Position numbers and translations under genes: made by a program
Notes under the pieces: generated by a model
What the model was told of the DNA's origin: nothing
The model's input: the letters and a program-made list of their open reading frames with translations, nothing else
Databases searched by the model: none
Shown here: one piece after another, positions 1 to 8,155 of the stretch
How the letters are laid out: the number at the start of each line of letters is the position of its first letter
How positions within the stretch are numbered: the stretch's first letter is position 1
NCBI RefSeq assembly: GCF_025244725.1
Contig: NZ_CP104203.1
Location: 3,162,001 to 3,226,000, forward strand
From: Chryseobacterium oranimense
GTDB lineage: Bacteria; Bacteroidota; Bacteroidia; Flavobacteriales; Weeksellaceae
Direction of reading: 5' to 3'
Length of the DNA: 64,000 bases

Positions 1-1293
1 GACAAGGCATTGAAAATTTCTACTGAGAATAATTATGCACCCGGAAAAGCACTCGCTTACAGAATGCTGGGAACACAGTATGCAAAGCTGGGACTGCTGA
101 AAGAAGCTTCCCAAAGCCTGAATAAAGGCCTCTCTGAAATAAAAAATGAAAACACCGATGAAGGACACGAGCTGAAAGGAATGATCTATAATTCTTTTCT
201 CATTCTTCTGAATCAGAATGAATATCAGAAGAAAGAATTCTACTCTAAAAATGCAGTCCGGGAATTTCAGCAGATTAAAAATATTCCGAGGCGGAATGAA
301 CTTCTGGTTTCTGCCTATACCAATCTGGGCTATAATTTATCTGAAATCAGGAAATTTGATGAAGCCAAGTCTTTTTTTGTGAAAGCCCTTACCTTAGTTG
401 GGAGTGATGATTATTATCTGAGATCCAATATTCTTCATGATATCGGGTTTTCGTTTGCCCAGCAGAATAAGCAGGACAGTGCTGTTTTGTATTATCAGAA
501 AGCTTTAAAAATTGCCAGTCGGTATGGCTTTAACGAAAAGAAAATAGAAATTACAAAAAACCTGGAAGAGGCCTATACCAAACTGAATGACCTTCAAAAT
601 GTCCAGAAATATAAATTGAAGAACCTGGAATTAAAGGACAGCGTTGCTTACAATCAGAAAATGGCTGTGAATGCAACCCTCAGCCATAAGGAAGAAAATT
701 TCGACCGGCAGCTGGTCAAAAGCCACAGCCTCTCCAAAGGTCTGATTATTGCCTGCATTGTTCTTCTTATCGTTTTAGGAGCAGTTATTTTTAATATGTT
801 CAGCCTTAGAAAAAAACACAAAAAATCTGTTGCACAAATTTATCAGCAGGGAATTACTCCCGTTGCTTATGAAGAAGACCTTCAGGAAAACGAAGATCAT
901 TCCGGAAACAGTATCACGGCCGATATTAAAATTTCCCCTGAAACAGAAGAACATATTTTAGCAGGTTTAAAAGCCTTTGAAGAGAACTTTGACTTTAACA
1001 AAAAAAATATTTCACGTTACAATTTATCTAATGCTCTGAACGTGAACACAAAGTATTTATCTGCAGTTATTAAAAAACATAAAAGCTTCAATTTCAACCA
1101 ATATATCAATCACTTGAGAATCAATTATGTAGTTGATCAATTAAAGAACGAACCTCAGTTCCGCAAATACAAGATCAATCACCTCGCTGAAATTACCGGA
1201 TATTCTTCCCACAGCGCTTTCTCACTTGAATTCAAAAAAATTACGGGAATGCACCCTTCCGCCTTTATCAAAGCACTTGAAGGAATTTCCTGA
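1..1293 (+). CDS. TPR-containing transmembrane AraC-type regulator (5' truncated)
   Basis: Partial gene: the frame is open to base 1 without a convincing start, so the N-terminus lies outside the window. The visible 430 residues hold tetratricopeptide-like helical repeats over roughly the first 230 residues, then one hydrophobic segment (GLIIACIVLLIVLGAVIF) and a C-terminal AraC-type helix-turn-helix of about 90 residues ending at FKKITGMHPSAF. Flavobacterial proteins of this build are membrane-anchored regulators with TPR sensor domains; the ligand cannot be read from sequence. The stop codon abuts the stop of the convergent secreted-protein operon with no room for a terminator, so the transcripts probably overlap. 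Confidence 0.85.
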   Translation, partial: DKALKISTENNYAPGKALAYRMLGTQYAKLGLLKEASQSLNKGLSEIKNENTDEGHELKGMIYNSFLILLNQNEYQKKEFYSKNAVREFQQIKNIPRRNELLVSAYTNLGYNLSEIRKFDEAKSFFVKALTLVGSDDYYLRSNILHDIGFSFAQQNKQDSAVLYYQKALKIASRYGFNEKKIEITKNLEEAYTKLNDLQNVQKYKLKNLELKDSVAYNQKMAVNATLSHKEENFDRQLVKSHSLSKGLIIACIVLLIVLGAVIFNMFSLRKKHKKSVAQIYQQGITPVAYEEDLQENEDHSGNSITADIKISPETEEHILAGLKAFEENFDFNKKNISRYNLSNALNVNTKYLSAVIKKHKSFNFNQYINHLRINYVVDQLKNEPQFRKYKINHLAEITGYSSHSAFSLEFKKITGMHPSAFIKALEGIS

Positions 1294-2205
1294 TTACTGT
1301 TCTGCTATGGTCAGGTTATTATATCCTCCTGTATTATTGAGTGAAAAACTTGCTGTAGCTAATCCGTTCAGATTAAACCAGATATAAGGCATCAGACGTT
1401 GTCCCGTAGTCATATAAAATGAAGCCGTACAGTTGCTCCCTGCATCAATATTCCCGTTACTGTTTGAAGACATGGTATTGACGCATTTCACGGTGTTTAC
1501 AATATTTGCGGGAAGTACACCCGCTGTATTATCGTACAGCTGCCAAATCGCTTCTATCTGGATCGGGTTTAAAGGATCTGTTGTATAATTAATGGCAAGC
1601 GGAGCCAGGTCTGTGGTAAAAGTAGCTACATAAACTCCATTCCGTGGAGCTGTGAAAATTCCCGTTGAAGCATTAAAACTGGTTCCGGAATTACTCTCAA
1701 AAGCTTTCGTCCAGCCTACCAGATAATTACTCGCACGGTTCTGAAGCCCTGTAGTGGTAGCTGCAGAAGGCGTAACCAGCTTTACCGTATTATCCGTTTT
1801 TGCCGCAATAACAATCACCTTGCTAACAGCCGGCTGTGCAGTAAGCAGGGGAAGCCACTGATTTCCATTGGAATATTCCATTCCGGAATTGTACCGCACC
1901 GCTCCCTCATCTGCTGCCGCTGCTGTAAGTGCAGAGGTTCCAAAGCCAATTGCTCCGTTTCCTGAATTCCGGGCATCCACTTTCACTGCGGGGTTGTGTG
2001 TTCCTGCTCCTATTCTCCCTTCGCTGGTAATTAAAACATCATTACTCTGCTGCGTAGGTGTAAATGAGGTTCCTGACACAGGATTATCTTTCTGTCCATC
2101 GGTATGAAGAATGCCTCTCGGATTTGGGGTATTGATTCCGACCTGTGAAAATGCAAAATTAAAGCTCAGTACTAAAATTATTAATAAATATCTTTTTTTC
2201 ATCAT
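1294..2205 (-). CDS. Secreted C1q-like surface protein, paralog 3
   Basis: Third gene of a three-gene operon. The 303-aa product has a Sec signal peptide ending near SFNFAFSQ, then the motif VGINTPNPRG (a flavobacterial surface-protein start of the type VGINT.NP..LH.DG), a variable middle, and a C-terminal beta-rich region with GIFTAPRNGVYVATF. That last motif resembles the C1q/TNF fold signature, so a trimeric C1q-like head is my inference. It starts 8 bp after the stop of the upstream paralog. The role is unknown; cell-surface or matrix binding is plausible. Confidence 0.75.
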   Translation of the reverse strand: MMKKRYLLIILVLSFNFAFSQVGINTPNPRGILHTDGQKDNPVSGTSFTPTQQSNDVLITSEGRIGAGTHNPAVKVDARNSGNGAIGFGTSALTAAAADEGAVRYNSGMEYSNGNQWLPLLTAQPAVSKVIVIAAKTDNTVKLVTPSAATTTGLQNRASNYLVGWTKAFESNSGTSFNASTGIFTAPRNGVYVATFTTDLAPLAINYTTDPLNPIQIEAIWQLYDNTAGVLPANIVNTVKCVNTMSSNSNGNIDAGSNCTASFYMTTGQRLMPYIWFNLNGLATASFSLNNTGGYNNLTIAEQ

Positions 2206-2213
2206 TCCTGTTT

Positions 2214-3026
2214 TTATAATCCGAAAATACTTAGAGAAGTCAGTGAACCATCTGTATCCAGCGTTTTTGCAGTTCCTAAAGCCTGGTTCAGACTTACCGT
2301 GATATTATCCCCCTGATTAAGATTAAAGATTCCTGAACAGCCTCCTGCCACACGGTTGGACAGCGAATTTGTTCCCGGATAGCTTCCCACACATTTGAAG
2401 ACCTTATTTGTTGCTGAAGAAGCTGAATTAGTCTGAATCAGCGTTTCATAGCGTGAATCATCGGCAATAGTTCCCGAAGCCAGTGAAAATGTGAAAGAAA
2501 CAATATATATTCCTGTTTTGGAGGCAACAAAAACTCCTGTTCCGGCATTAAAATTTCCGTTAACGTCTGTTTTTTTCGTCCAGTTTGTAAGGGCTGTCTG
2601 AGTTCCGCTTGAAAAGCTCTGTGCCGAAGAATTTTCTGCATCCACAAAATCATTGGGTGCTTTATGGGCCAATGTAACCCATGAAGATCCATCGGAGTAG
2701 CTCAGATCCTGCGTTCCGGAATTATACCTCATCGCACCTGCTTTTGCTGCAGAAGCCGTTTGTGAAGTACCACCGATACCTAAGGCATTCAGGTGTTCAT
2801 TGGATCGTAAATCCAGTCTTGTTTTGGGTGATTTTGTTCCGGCTCCCATATTTCCCGAAGAAGTAACTACCACATCATCATAGTAGCTCGCCGGCGTTGC
2901 CGGGACAGTATTTTTCTGCCCGTCCACATGAAGAATTGCTTCCGGGGCAGACATATTGATTCCTATTTGTGCCTTAATAAACAGACTTCCGCCCAGCATT
3001 AAAGCAATTGCCAATCTTTTTTTCAT
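2214..3026 (-). CDS. Secreted C1q-like surface protein, paralog 2
   Basis: Middle gene of the tandem set, 270 aa. It has a signal peptide (MKKRLAIALMLGGSLFIKAQ), the paralog motif IGINMSAPEAILHVDGQKN, an AMRYNSGTQ segment shared with both neighbours, and a C-terminal C1q-like stretch (GVFVASKTGIYIVSF). The gap to the upstream gene is 10 bp and to the downstream gene 8 bp, so all three are probably cotranscribed. Sequence outside the shared motifs is strongly diverged, which suggests old duplications under diversifying pressure. Function unknown. Confidence 0.75.
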   Translation of the reverse strand: MKKRLAIALMLGGSLFIKAQIGINMSAPEAILHVDGQKNTVPATPASYYDDVVVTSSGNMGAGTKSPKTRLDLRSNEHLNALGIGGTSQTASAAKAGAMRYNSGTQDLSYSDGSSWVTLAHKAPNDFVDAENSSAQSFSSGTQTALTNWTKKTDVNGNFNAGTGVFVASKTGIYIVSFTFSLASGTIADDSRYETLIQTNSASSATNKVFKCVGSYPGTNSLSNRVAGGCSGIFNLNQGDNITVSLNQALGTAKTLDTDGSLTSLSIFGL

Positions 3027-3036
3027 ATCAAGTGTG

Positions 3037-3897
3037 TTATTGTTCTACAATGGAAAGATTTACAAAGCCATACTCATTACTGGCCGGGGTGGTGTCCGTC
3101 CGCAGACTTAAGCTTCCGTTGTATACCGACTGGTACAGGTGCGGCTGGAAAGTATCTCCTTTATTAAGCTGAACTCCTGCAACGCATGAGCCGGCAACCT
3201 GGGCCTGCTTTGAAGTGTTGGAAAAAGATTTTATACATTTTTTAACGACAGTACTTCCGTTCACAACGTACCTGGCTTCAGAAAAATATCCTGAAACAAT
3301 AGGAATTCTTACAAAATCATAGGTAAAGGAGATTAAATAAACGCCGGTTCTGGGTGCCGTGAAGATTCCCGTTGCCGGTGTAAAATTGGCAGTAGGATCA
3401 GAAATTTCTGTCCATCCGGAGATTCCGGTAGAACTTTGATACGGAATTTTAACAGCAAAGTTAGCGGCCTGAAGATTAGCTACTACAACAGCTTTGGTAG
3501 GTGAAGAAATAAAATCCTGCCATATAACTCCGTCTGAATACTGCATTTTCCCACCATTCAGCGGGTTGTACCTCATCGCTCCGGATCCTGCCACAGGTGC
3601 TGTCTGGGTGGTTTCTCCTATTCCTATAGAATTATCCGAATTATTAGCAGACCTGGCGTCTATTTTAACAGCGGGAGTAAGGGTTCCCACTCCTATTTCG
3701 CCATTAACAGTAAATGCAACATCATTAGCTGCCTGAGCAGCGGTTGGCGCTCCCGAAGCAGGGTTATCTTTAGCTCCATCAGCGTGCAGGAGGGCTTGAG
3801 GATTTGATGTATTAATGCCAACTTGCGCATTAACAATGTTCATCAAAAAACATCCTCCAGCCACTACACCTTTCATCAATGTGTTTATTTTTTTCAT
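3037..3897 (-). CDS. Secreted C1q-like surface protein, paralog 1
   Basis: First gene of the operon. I place the start at the ATG at 3897 rather than the upstream start of the longer frame (3984), because the minus-strand promoter box TATCTTTG lies at 3934-3941 and a normal signal peptide (MKKINTLMKGVVAGGCFLM) begins at 3897. The 286-aa product has VGINTSNPQALLHADG after the signal peptide and the C1q-like motif GIFTAPRTGVYLISF near residue 180. The paralogous set probably forms exported trimers; this is inference from the fold motif. No C-terminal type IX sorting domain was recognised. Confidence 0.75.
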   Translation of the reverse strand: MKKINTLMKGVVAGGCFLMNIVNAQVGINTSNPQALLHADGAKDNPASGAPTAAQAANDVAFTVNGEIGVGTLTPAVKIDARSANNSDNSIGIGETTQTAPVAGSGAMRYNPLNGGKMQYSDGVIWQDFISSPTKAVVVANLQAANFAVKIPYQSSTGISGWTEISDPTANFTPATGIFTAPRTGVYLISFTYDFVRIPIVSGYFSEARYVVNGSTVVKKCIKSFSNTSKQAQVAGSCVAGVQLNKGDTFQPHLYQSVYNGSLSLRTDTTPASNEYGFVNLSIVEQ

Positions 3898-3933
3898 GTA
3901 ATTTGTGGTTTTTAGAATGTAAAAATTCTTGAG

Positions 3934-3941
3934 CAAAGATA
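3934..3941 (-). promoter_or_regulatory. Promoter box of the C1q-like operon
   Basis: The minus strand reads TATCTTTG, a match to the Bacteroidota -7 box TAnnTTTG. A TTG lies about 21 bp upstream. Transcription would start near 3930, giving a leader of about 30 nt before the ATG at 3897 and ruling out the longer start. Confidence 0.6.
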
Positions 3942-4125
3942 GATTGAAGCAGATCACCTGTACAATACATGAAAAGACGAACAAGGCGTAATTAACTGGA
4001 AATGTATTGTTTACAAAAATAAAAACAATATCAAAATTCGGAATTTTAATAATTTACCACAACAGGCTTCAATAAAACATGCATTTTTTTAATCAAAAAA
4101 TACATTAATCAGAAAATTTTAAACA

Positions 4126-5397
4126 CTAATGAAATCTGAAATTAGCTTCGGGAAGGGTATTGTTTTTTAAGAAAGCTTCGTATTCCGGAGAAAGCCGGGC
4201 CCTCCCGAATGTGTTTTCCCCGCTCATACTTCCGAGACGTACTTTATCTTTCCCAAATTTTTTGTTCATGGCATCCATTGCTTTCATGACCGGAAGATGA
4301 TGGTTTTGAGAATCTTCCTCAAACAGACTGATAAGTCTTTCATTTTCCGGAACGAAATCATTAACGATTACTCCTGCTTTTTTATAGTGGAAACCATCTT
4401 TGTAAATGATTTCAAAAAGTTCATTCACTACCCGGCCTATCAAAATAGAGGAGTTGGTAGGGTTGGGAAGAATCCTTGTGACTGCATTTCTGTATTCAGG
4501 CAAATCTTTCCTGAAACGGTTGGTCTGAATAAAAACGGTAACCATCCTGCAGCATGTATTCTGCCTGCGGAGCCTTTCGGAGCAGTACATCCCGAAAGTT
4601 TCCACCCGTTCCCTTACCTCTTCTTTCCGGGTAAGCATTTCCATAAAACTTCTGGTTACGGCAATAGATTTTTTGGGAGATGGTGAGTCTAATTCCAGCT
4701 GGCGGATTCCTTTCAGCTCATTGATCATTCTCACCCCATGAATTCCCATTATTTTCCGAACCCACATTTCAGGCTTCTGAAGAAGATCCCAGGCTTTATA
4801 GACTCCGCTGTCACGCATTGTTGCAGCAAGCCTGCGTCCTATTCCCCAGACATCACCTATATGGAGCCATTTTAAGGCTTTTTCAATTTTTTCAGGGGTA
4901 TTGAGAATATAAACTCCGTTAAACTGATCTGGAAATTCTTTTACGATCCTGTTTGCCACTTTACAGAGCGTTTTGGTAGGGGCAATTCCTATACTTACAG
5001 GAATATTTTCCTGATTTTTAATATCATCTTTAATTTTCAGGCAGTAATCATGAATGTCTACATACTTAAAGCCTGAAAGATCCAGGAACAGCTCATCTAT
5101 GCTATACACCTCATAATCTACAACATATGATCTTGAAATATCAATCACACGCTGACTTTTATAATTATAGAGCTCAAATTTTGCAGAGAAACTTTTTACG
5201 TCATGCTGCTTGAAAAGTTCTTTATATTTGAAGGCAGGAGCTGCCATAGGAATGCCGAGGTCTTTAGCTTCTTTACTTCTGGATACCACACATCCGTCGT
5301 TATTGGAAAGTACCACAACAGGTTTCCCCTCAAGAGAAGGATCCAGGGTTCTCTCACAGGAAACAAAAAAGTTATTGCAGTCTACTAAAGCATACAT
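4126..5397 (-). CDS. umuC: UmuC-like Y-family DNA polymerase
   Basis: Translesion DNA polymerase of the UmuC/ImuB type, 423 aa, the usual length for UmuC. The N-terminal palm motif is ALVDCNNFFVSCER, followed by the SNNDGCVVSRS block and the catalytic SIDELFLDLSG motif; the C-terminal little-finger region extends to the end. UmuC normally works with cleaved UmuD to form Pol V, but no umuD lies beside it here: upstream is the antiporter and downstream the C1q-like operon. UmuD may be encoded elsewhere. No SOS box could be recognised. The start ATG at 5397 sits about 25 bp from a promoter box. Confidence 0.93.
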   Translation of the reverse strand: MYALVDCNNFFVSCERTLDPSLEGKPVVVLSNNDGCVVSRSKEAKDLGIPMAAPAFKYKELFKQHDVKSFSAKFELYNYKSQRVIDISRSYVVDYEVYSIDELFLDLSGFKYVDIHDYCLKIKDDIKNQENIPVSIGIAPTKTLCKVANRIVKEFPDQFNGVYILNTPEKIEKALKWLHIGDVWGIGRRLAATMRDSGVYKAWDLLQKPEMWVRKIMGIHGVRMINELKGIRQLELDSPSPKKSIAVTRSFMEMLTRKEEVRERVETFGMYCSERLRRQNTCCRMVTVFIQTNRFRKDLPEYRNAVTRILPNPTNSSILIGRVVNELFEIIYKDGFHYKKAGVIVNDFVPENERLISLFEEDSQNHHLPVMKAMDAMNKKFGKDKVRLGSMSGENTFGRARLSPEYEAFLKNNTLPEANFRFH

Positions 5398-5421
5398 GAC
5401 AGAAGGATGATAATTTTAATA

Positions 5422-5429
5422 CAAAACTA
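5422..5429 (-). promoter_or_regulatory. umuC promoter box
   Basis: The minus strand reads TAGTTTTG, a match to TAnnTTTG, placing the transcript start about 20 nt upstream of the umuC ATG. Confidence 0.5.
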
Positions 5430-5518
5430 TCAATTTTAAAGATAATTATTCTCTTTTGCTTAAAAATTAACATCATATTTAACACCCTGAATATGATACA
5501 GTTAATTTATTTTAAATA

Positions 5519-5552
5519 CGTCAAGTTTTGTCGTATTAGCGCTGTAATTTGT
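5519..5552 (+). promoter_or_regulatory. Operator-promoter copy A (orphan, degenerate box)
   Basis: The 15-bp operator CGTCAAGTTTTGTCG (5519-5533) is identical to copy D at 9267. Eleven bases downstream, at 5545, is TAATTTGT, a poor match to the TAnnTTTG box present in the other five copies. It points rightward into the 3' end of the antisense antiporter gene and no coding sequence follows. It may be a decayed promoter, a binding site without transcription, or a source of antisense RNA. Confidence 0.5.
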
Positions 5553-5571
5553 CTGCCCTCATTTATCTGTT

Positions 5572-7155
5572 CTATATCATTTTCAGACGTTCTTCTTCCA
5601 GATCAATCTGATATAAATGCTGGCGGATGACCTCTTCATTAATGGATATATCTTTATTAAGCTCTGAAAGATACTGTCTCTGACTTTCGAGCATTTCAAC
5701 AAAAATAATCTTGTTCTTTTCATTCATCCAGCCTTCGTCATTTGCTTTGTTTTTTTCTTCCCAATGGATCAGCATTCTTTCTATTCCTGCATGTCCCTGC
5801 AATTCGTTTTCATGCTTTGTTTTAAGGAAATGGTAAATATGCTGTCTCAGCTCACGTTTTATTTTCTGTTTTGTTTTTTCTTCCTCTTCTTCATTCATAA
5901 AATCCCGGAATGCATGGACTTTATTGATGAAATAAGGCAATGTAAGCCCCTGAACCAATAAAGTAAGCAGGATAACAACAAATGTGATGAATAATATAAG
6001 GTTTCTGTTAGGAAAAGGAGTCCCGTTTTCAAGAGTTACAGGAATTGCTAAAGCCGCAGCTAGTGATACCACACCTCGCATTCCTGTCCAGCCAAGAAAA
6101 AGAGGCATCAGGAGAGTTCTTCTTCCGGTAGATGCCCGTGGAGCAACACTTGGACGAAAGATCATTGTAGCCAGCATAGCAGCATAAGAACTGATGATTC
6201 TGGCTAAAATAAGAATAACTGTTACCAGCAAACCATATTGAATAGCTGTTACCAAAGGAATTCCTTCAGAGCGTAACCCTCCTACAATTTCAGGAAGTTC
6301 AAGACCGATGAGTAAGAAAACAATACCATTTAATATGAACACAACGCTTTCCCATACACTATAGCCTTTTATTCTGCTTGCACTGTTTAAAAATACCAAA
6401 CGTCTTGTAGACATATACAGTCCTCCCGCCACTACAGCAAGCACACCGGAGCTATGTAGCTGCTCTGCAATCCAGTACATAAGGTAAGGTTCTATAAACG
6501 TTAATGCAATGTCTGAGGACGCATCTGTAGGCAGCCGCTTGTGCACCTGAACAAAGATCCATCCCAGCAACAATCCTATTCCGGCTCCTCCGATCACCAT
6601 CCATAAAAAGCTCAGAGAGGCTTCCTGCCATACAAACTGTCCGGTACCCACAGCGATGAGTGCAAAACGGAAAATAATAAGGGAAGAAGCATCATTCAGC
6701 AGGCTTTCCCCTTCTAAAATCGCGGATGTGGTTTTAGGAATTTTCACAAATTTCATGATGGCTCCGGTACTTACAGCATCCGGCGGGGAAACAATTCCTC
6801 CGAGCAAAAACCCAAGCGCTATTGTAAATCCGGGAATGAAATAATTGGCTGCTACAGCTACGGAAAGTGCTGTAAAAAATACAACCAGAAATGCAAAACT
6901 ACCGATAATCCTCCACCATCTTTTCATTTCTTTAAAGGAAATTGCCCAGGAGGCTTCAAAGAGTAAAGGCGGTAAAAATATAAAGAAAATAAGGTCAGGA
7001 TCTACTTTTACAACCGGGAGTCCGGGTACAAAACTCACCAGCAGCCCGAATACAACCAGGAGAATGGGATAGGCAATCTTCAGTTTGGTTGCCCACATAT
7101 TAAGCAAAACAATAGCGGCAATCATTGCCAGAAAAAAGGGTAATACAGTGTGCAT
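5572..7155 (-). CDS. CPA1-family Na+/H+ antiporter
   Basis: Inner-membrane sodium(potassium)/proton exchanger of the CPA1 (NhaP/NHE-like) family, 527 aa. About a dozen hydrophobic helices fill the first 420 residues. The family signatures are FFIFLPPLLFEASW, GGIVSPPDAVSTGAI and EGESLLNDASSLIIF, the last two holding the ion-binding acidic residues. The last 110 residues are charged and probably form a cytoplasmic regulatory tail. A promoter box (TATATTTG, minus strand, 7208-7215) lies about 50 bp upstream. It is a single-gene unit and the exact cation is not readable from sequence. Confidence 0.92.
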   Translation of the reverse strand: MHTVLPFFLAMIAAIVLLNMWATKLKIAYPILLVVFGLLVSFVPGLPVVKVDPDLIFFIFLPPLLFEASWAISFKEMKRWWRIIGSFAFLVVFFTALSVAVAANYFIPGFTIALGFLLGGIVSPPDAVSTGAIMKFVKIPKTTSAILEGESLLNDASSLIIFRFALIAVGTGQFVWQEASLSFLWMVIGGAGIGLLLGWIFVQVHKRLPTDASSDIALTFIEPYLMYWIAEQLHSSGVLAVVAGGLYMSTRRLVFLNSASRIKGYSVWESVVFILNGIVFLLIGLELPEIVGGLRSEGIPLVTAIQYGLLVTVILILARIISSYAAMLATMIFRPSVAPRASTGRRTLLMPLFLGWTGMRGVVSLAAALAIPVTLENGTPFPNRNLILFITFVVILLTLLVQGLTLPYFINKVHAFRDFMNEEEEEKTKQKIKRELRQHIYHFLKTKHENELQGHAGIERMLIHWEEKNKANDEGWMNEKNKIIFVEMLESQRQYLSELNKDISINEEVIRQHLYQIDLEEERLKMI

Positions 7156-7465
7156 GAAATATTGTGTTTTTAGGTCAGCCCATTTATTTTTATGAGCTGC
7201 TTTTATACAAATATACAGTCAATCCGCTTTTCTTTTATTAATTTTTTATGATCGTATTTGAACTTAACTTTACAGGAGCATAAAAAATCTTATGATTGTT
7301 TATTCTATATATTCATTTTTTGAAACAGTGCTCATTTTCAAAGGGTAAAACAGCCCGAAAATCTCTATCTTTAAAATATATTTTTTTATTTCATATTTTT
7401 AATAAACACGTCAAGTTTCGTCGTCCTTAACCTATACTTTTGCTTCATAATAAAAATAATGAATC
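7156..7465. other. Intergenic: antiporter promoter and operator-promoter B
   Basis: This 310-bp divergent gap holds the minus-strand antiporter promoter (7208-7215) and, at its right end, the plus-strand operator-promoter B. The rest is AT-rich with no ORF or strong inverted repeat that I can see. Confidence 0.6.
7409..7442 (+). promoter_or_regulatory. Operator-promoter copy B
   Basis: Operator CGTCAAGTTTCGTCG (7409-7423), an 11-bp spacer, then box TACTTTTG (7435-7442). The start codon of the M15 peptidase follows 24 bp later. The operator overlaps where a -33 element would lie, so a bound protein would either replace it (activation) or block it (repression). Confidence 0.65.
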
Positions 7466-7966
7466 ATGGATAAAGTAACGTCAGAGAGAATAAACAAGCT
7501 GCATCCTTCTGTAAGAGATGAAGTAAAGCAAATTATCAAAGAATGTGATGAAGCCCTTACCGGAAGAGCCAAAGTAAGAATTACACAAGGCCTGAGATCC
7601 TTCGAAGAACAGGAGAAACTATATGCTATTGGAAGGATTACTTCCGGAAAGAAAGTAACCAATGCCAAAGCCGGCCAGAGCATCCACAATTACGGGCTTG
7701 CTGTTGATATCTGCCTGATGATCGACGGAAAGGTGGCAAGCTGGGACACAGCCAAAGACTGGGATAATGATCAGGTAGCCGACTGGTACGAATGTGTAAA
7801 AATTTTCGCACGACACGGCTGGGACTGGGGTGGAAACTGGAAGACCTTCAAAGACCTTCCCCACTTTGAAAAAAAGAATATCCAGACCAAAAAAGGACTG
7901 GTAAAAACGAATTGGAGAACGTTATCCAAAATGCCAAGAGATAAACAAAATTATATTCTATTTTAA
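7466..7966 (+). CDS. M15-family endolysin-like peptidoglycan peptidase
   Basis: A 166-aa zinc peptidase of the M15 (VanY / phage L-Ala-D-Glu endopeptidase) type that cuts stem peptides of peptidoglycan. The fold is seen in QGLRSFEEQEKLYAIGR, the zinc motif SIHNYGLAVDI (H74, D81) and the late zinc histidine H133 in DLPHFE. There is no signal peptide, as in phage endolysins, so it needs a lysis, injection or other release route to reach its substrate. It is monocistronic under operator-promoter B, which ties it to the patatin and the long operon. Alternative: a housekeeping carboxypeptidase, less likely without a signal peptide. Confidence 0.88.
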   Translation: MDKVTSERINKLHPSVRDEVKQIIKECDEALTGRAKVRITQGLRSFEEQEKLYAIGRITSGKKVTNAKAGQSIHNYGLAVDICLMIDGKVASWDTAKDWDNDQVADWYECVKIFARHGWDWGGNWKTFKDLPHFEKKNIQTKKGLVKTNWRTLSKMPRDKQNYILF

Positions 7967-7995
7967 TTCCCTTTTATTTGAAAATAATTATAATA

Positions 7996-8029
7996 CGACA
8001 AGTTCTGTCGCTTCCCCGGCCTACCTTTG
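7996..8029 (+). promoter_or_regulatory. Operator-promoter copy C
   Basis: Operator CGACAAGTTCTGTCG (7996-8010), the most symmetric copy: CGACA and TGTCG are exact reverse complements around five bases. After an 11-bp spacer comes the box TACCTTTG (8022-8029). It drives the structured leader and the patatin gene. Confidence 0.7.
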
Positions 8030-8033
8030 TTTT

Positions 8034-8133
8034 ATAAGAAAATGTTAGTTAACTGAGCTCTCAATACTAAAACCAGCATCCGCCCTTAAAGGCAGAAAGT
8101 TGGTTTTAGTTGTCTCAGGACGCTAGTTTTTTC
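8034..8133 (+). promoter_or_regulatory. Structured leader RNA with terminator-like end
   Basis: Between promoter C and the patatin ATG (about 120 nt) the sequence can fold. A perfect 10-bp stem pairs ACTAAAACCA (8066-8075) with TGGTTTTAGT (8101-8110); CTGAG/CTCAG (8052-8056 with 8114-8118) forms an outer stem and GCC/GGC sits in the loop. A T-run (8127-8132) follows 8 nt after the outer stem. It could be an attenuator of the patatin mRNA or a roughly 95-nt small RNA. Folding was judged by eye; no known riboswitch was recognised. Confidence 0.45.
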
Positions 8134-8155
8134 TTTAAAACCAATACAGTATCAC

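Noticed and set aside
8034..8133. Retron non-coding RNA
   Set aside because: No reverse transcriptase gene nearby and the leader is too short for an msr-msd pair.
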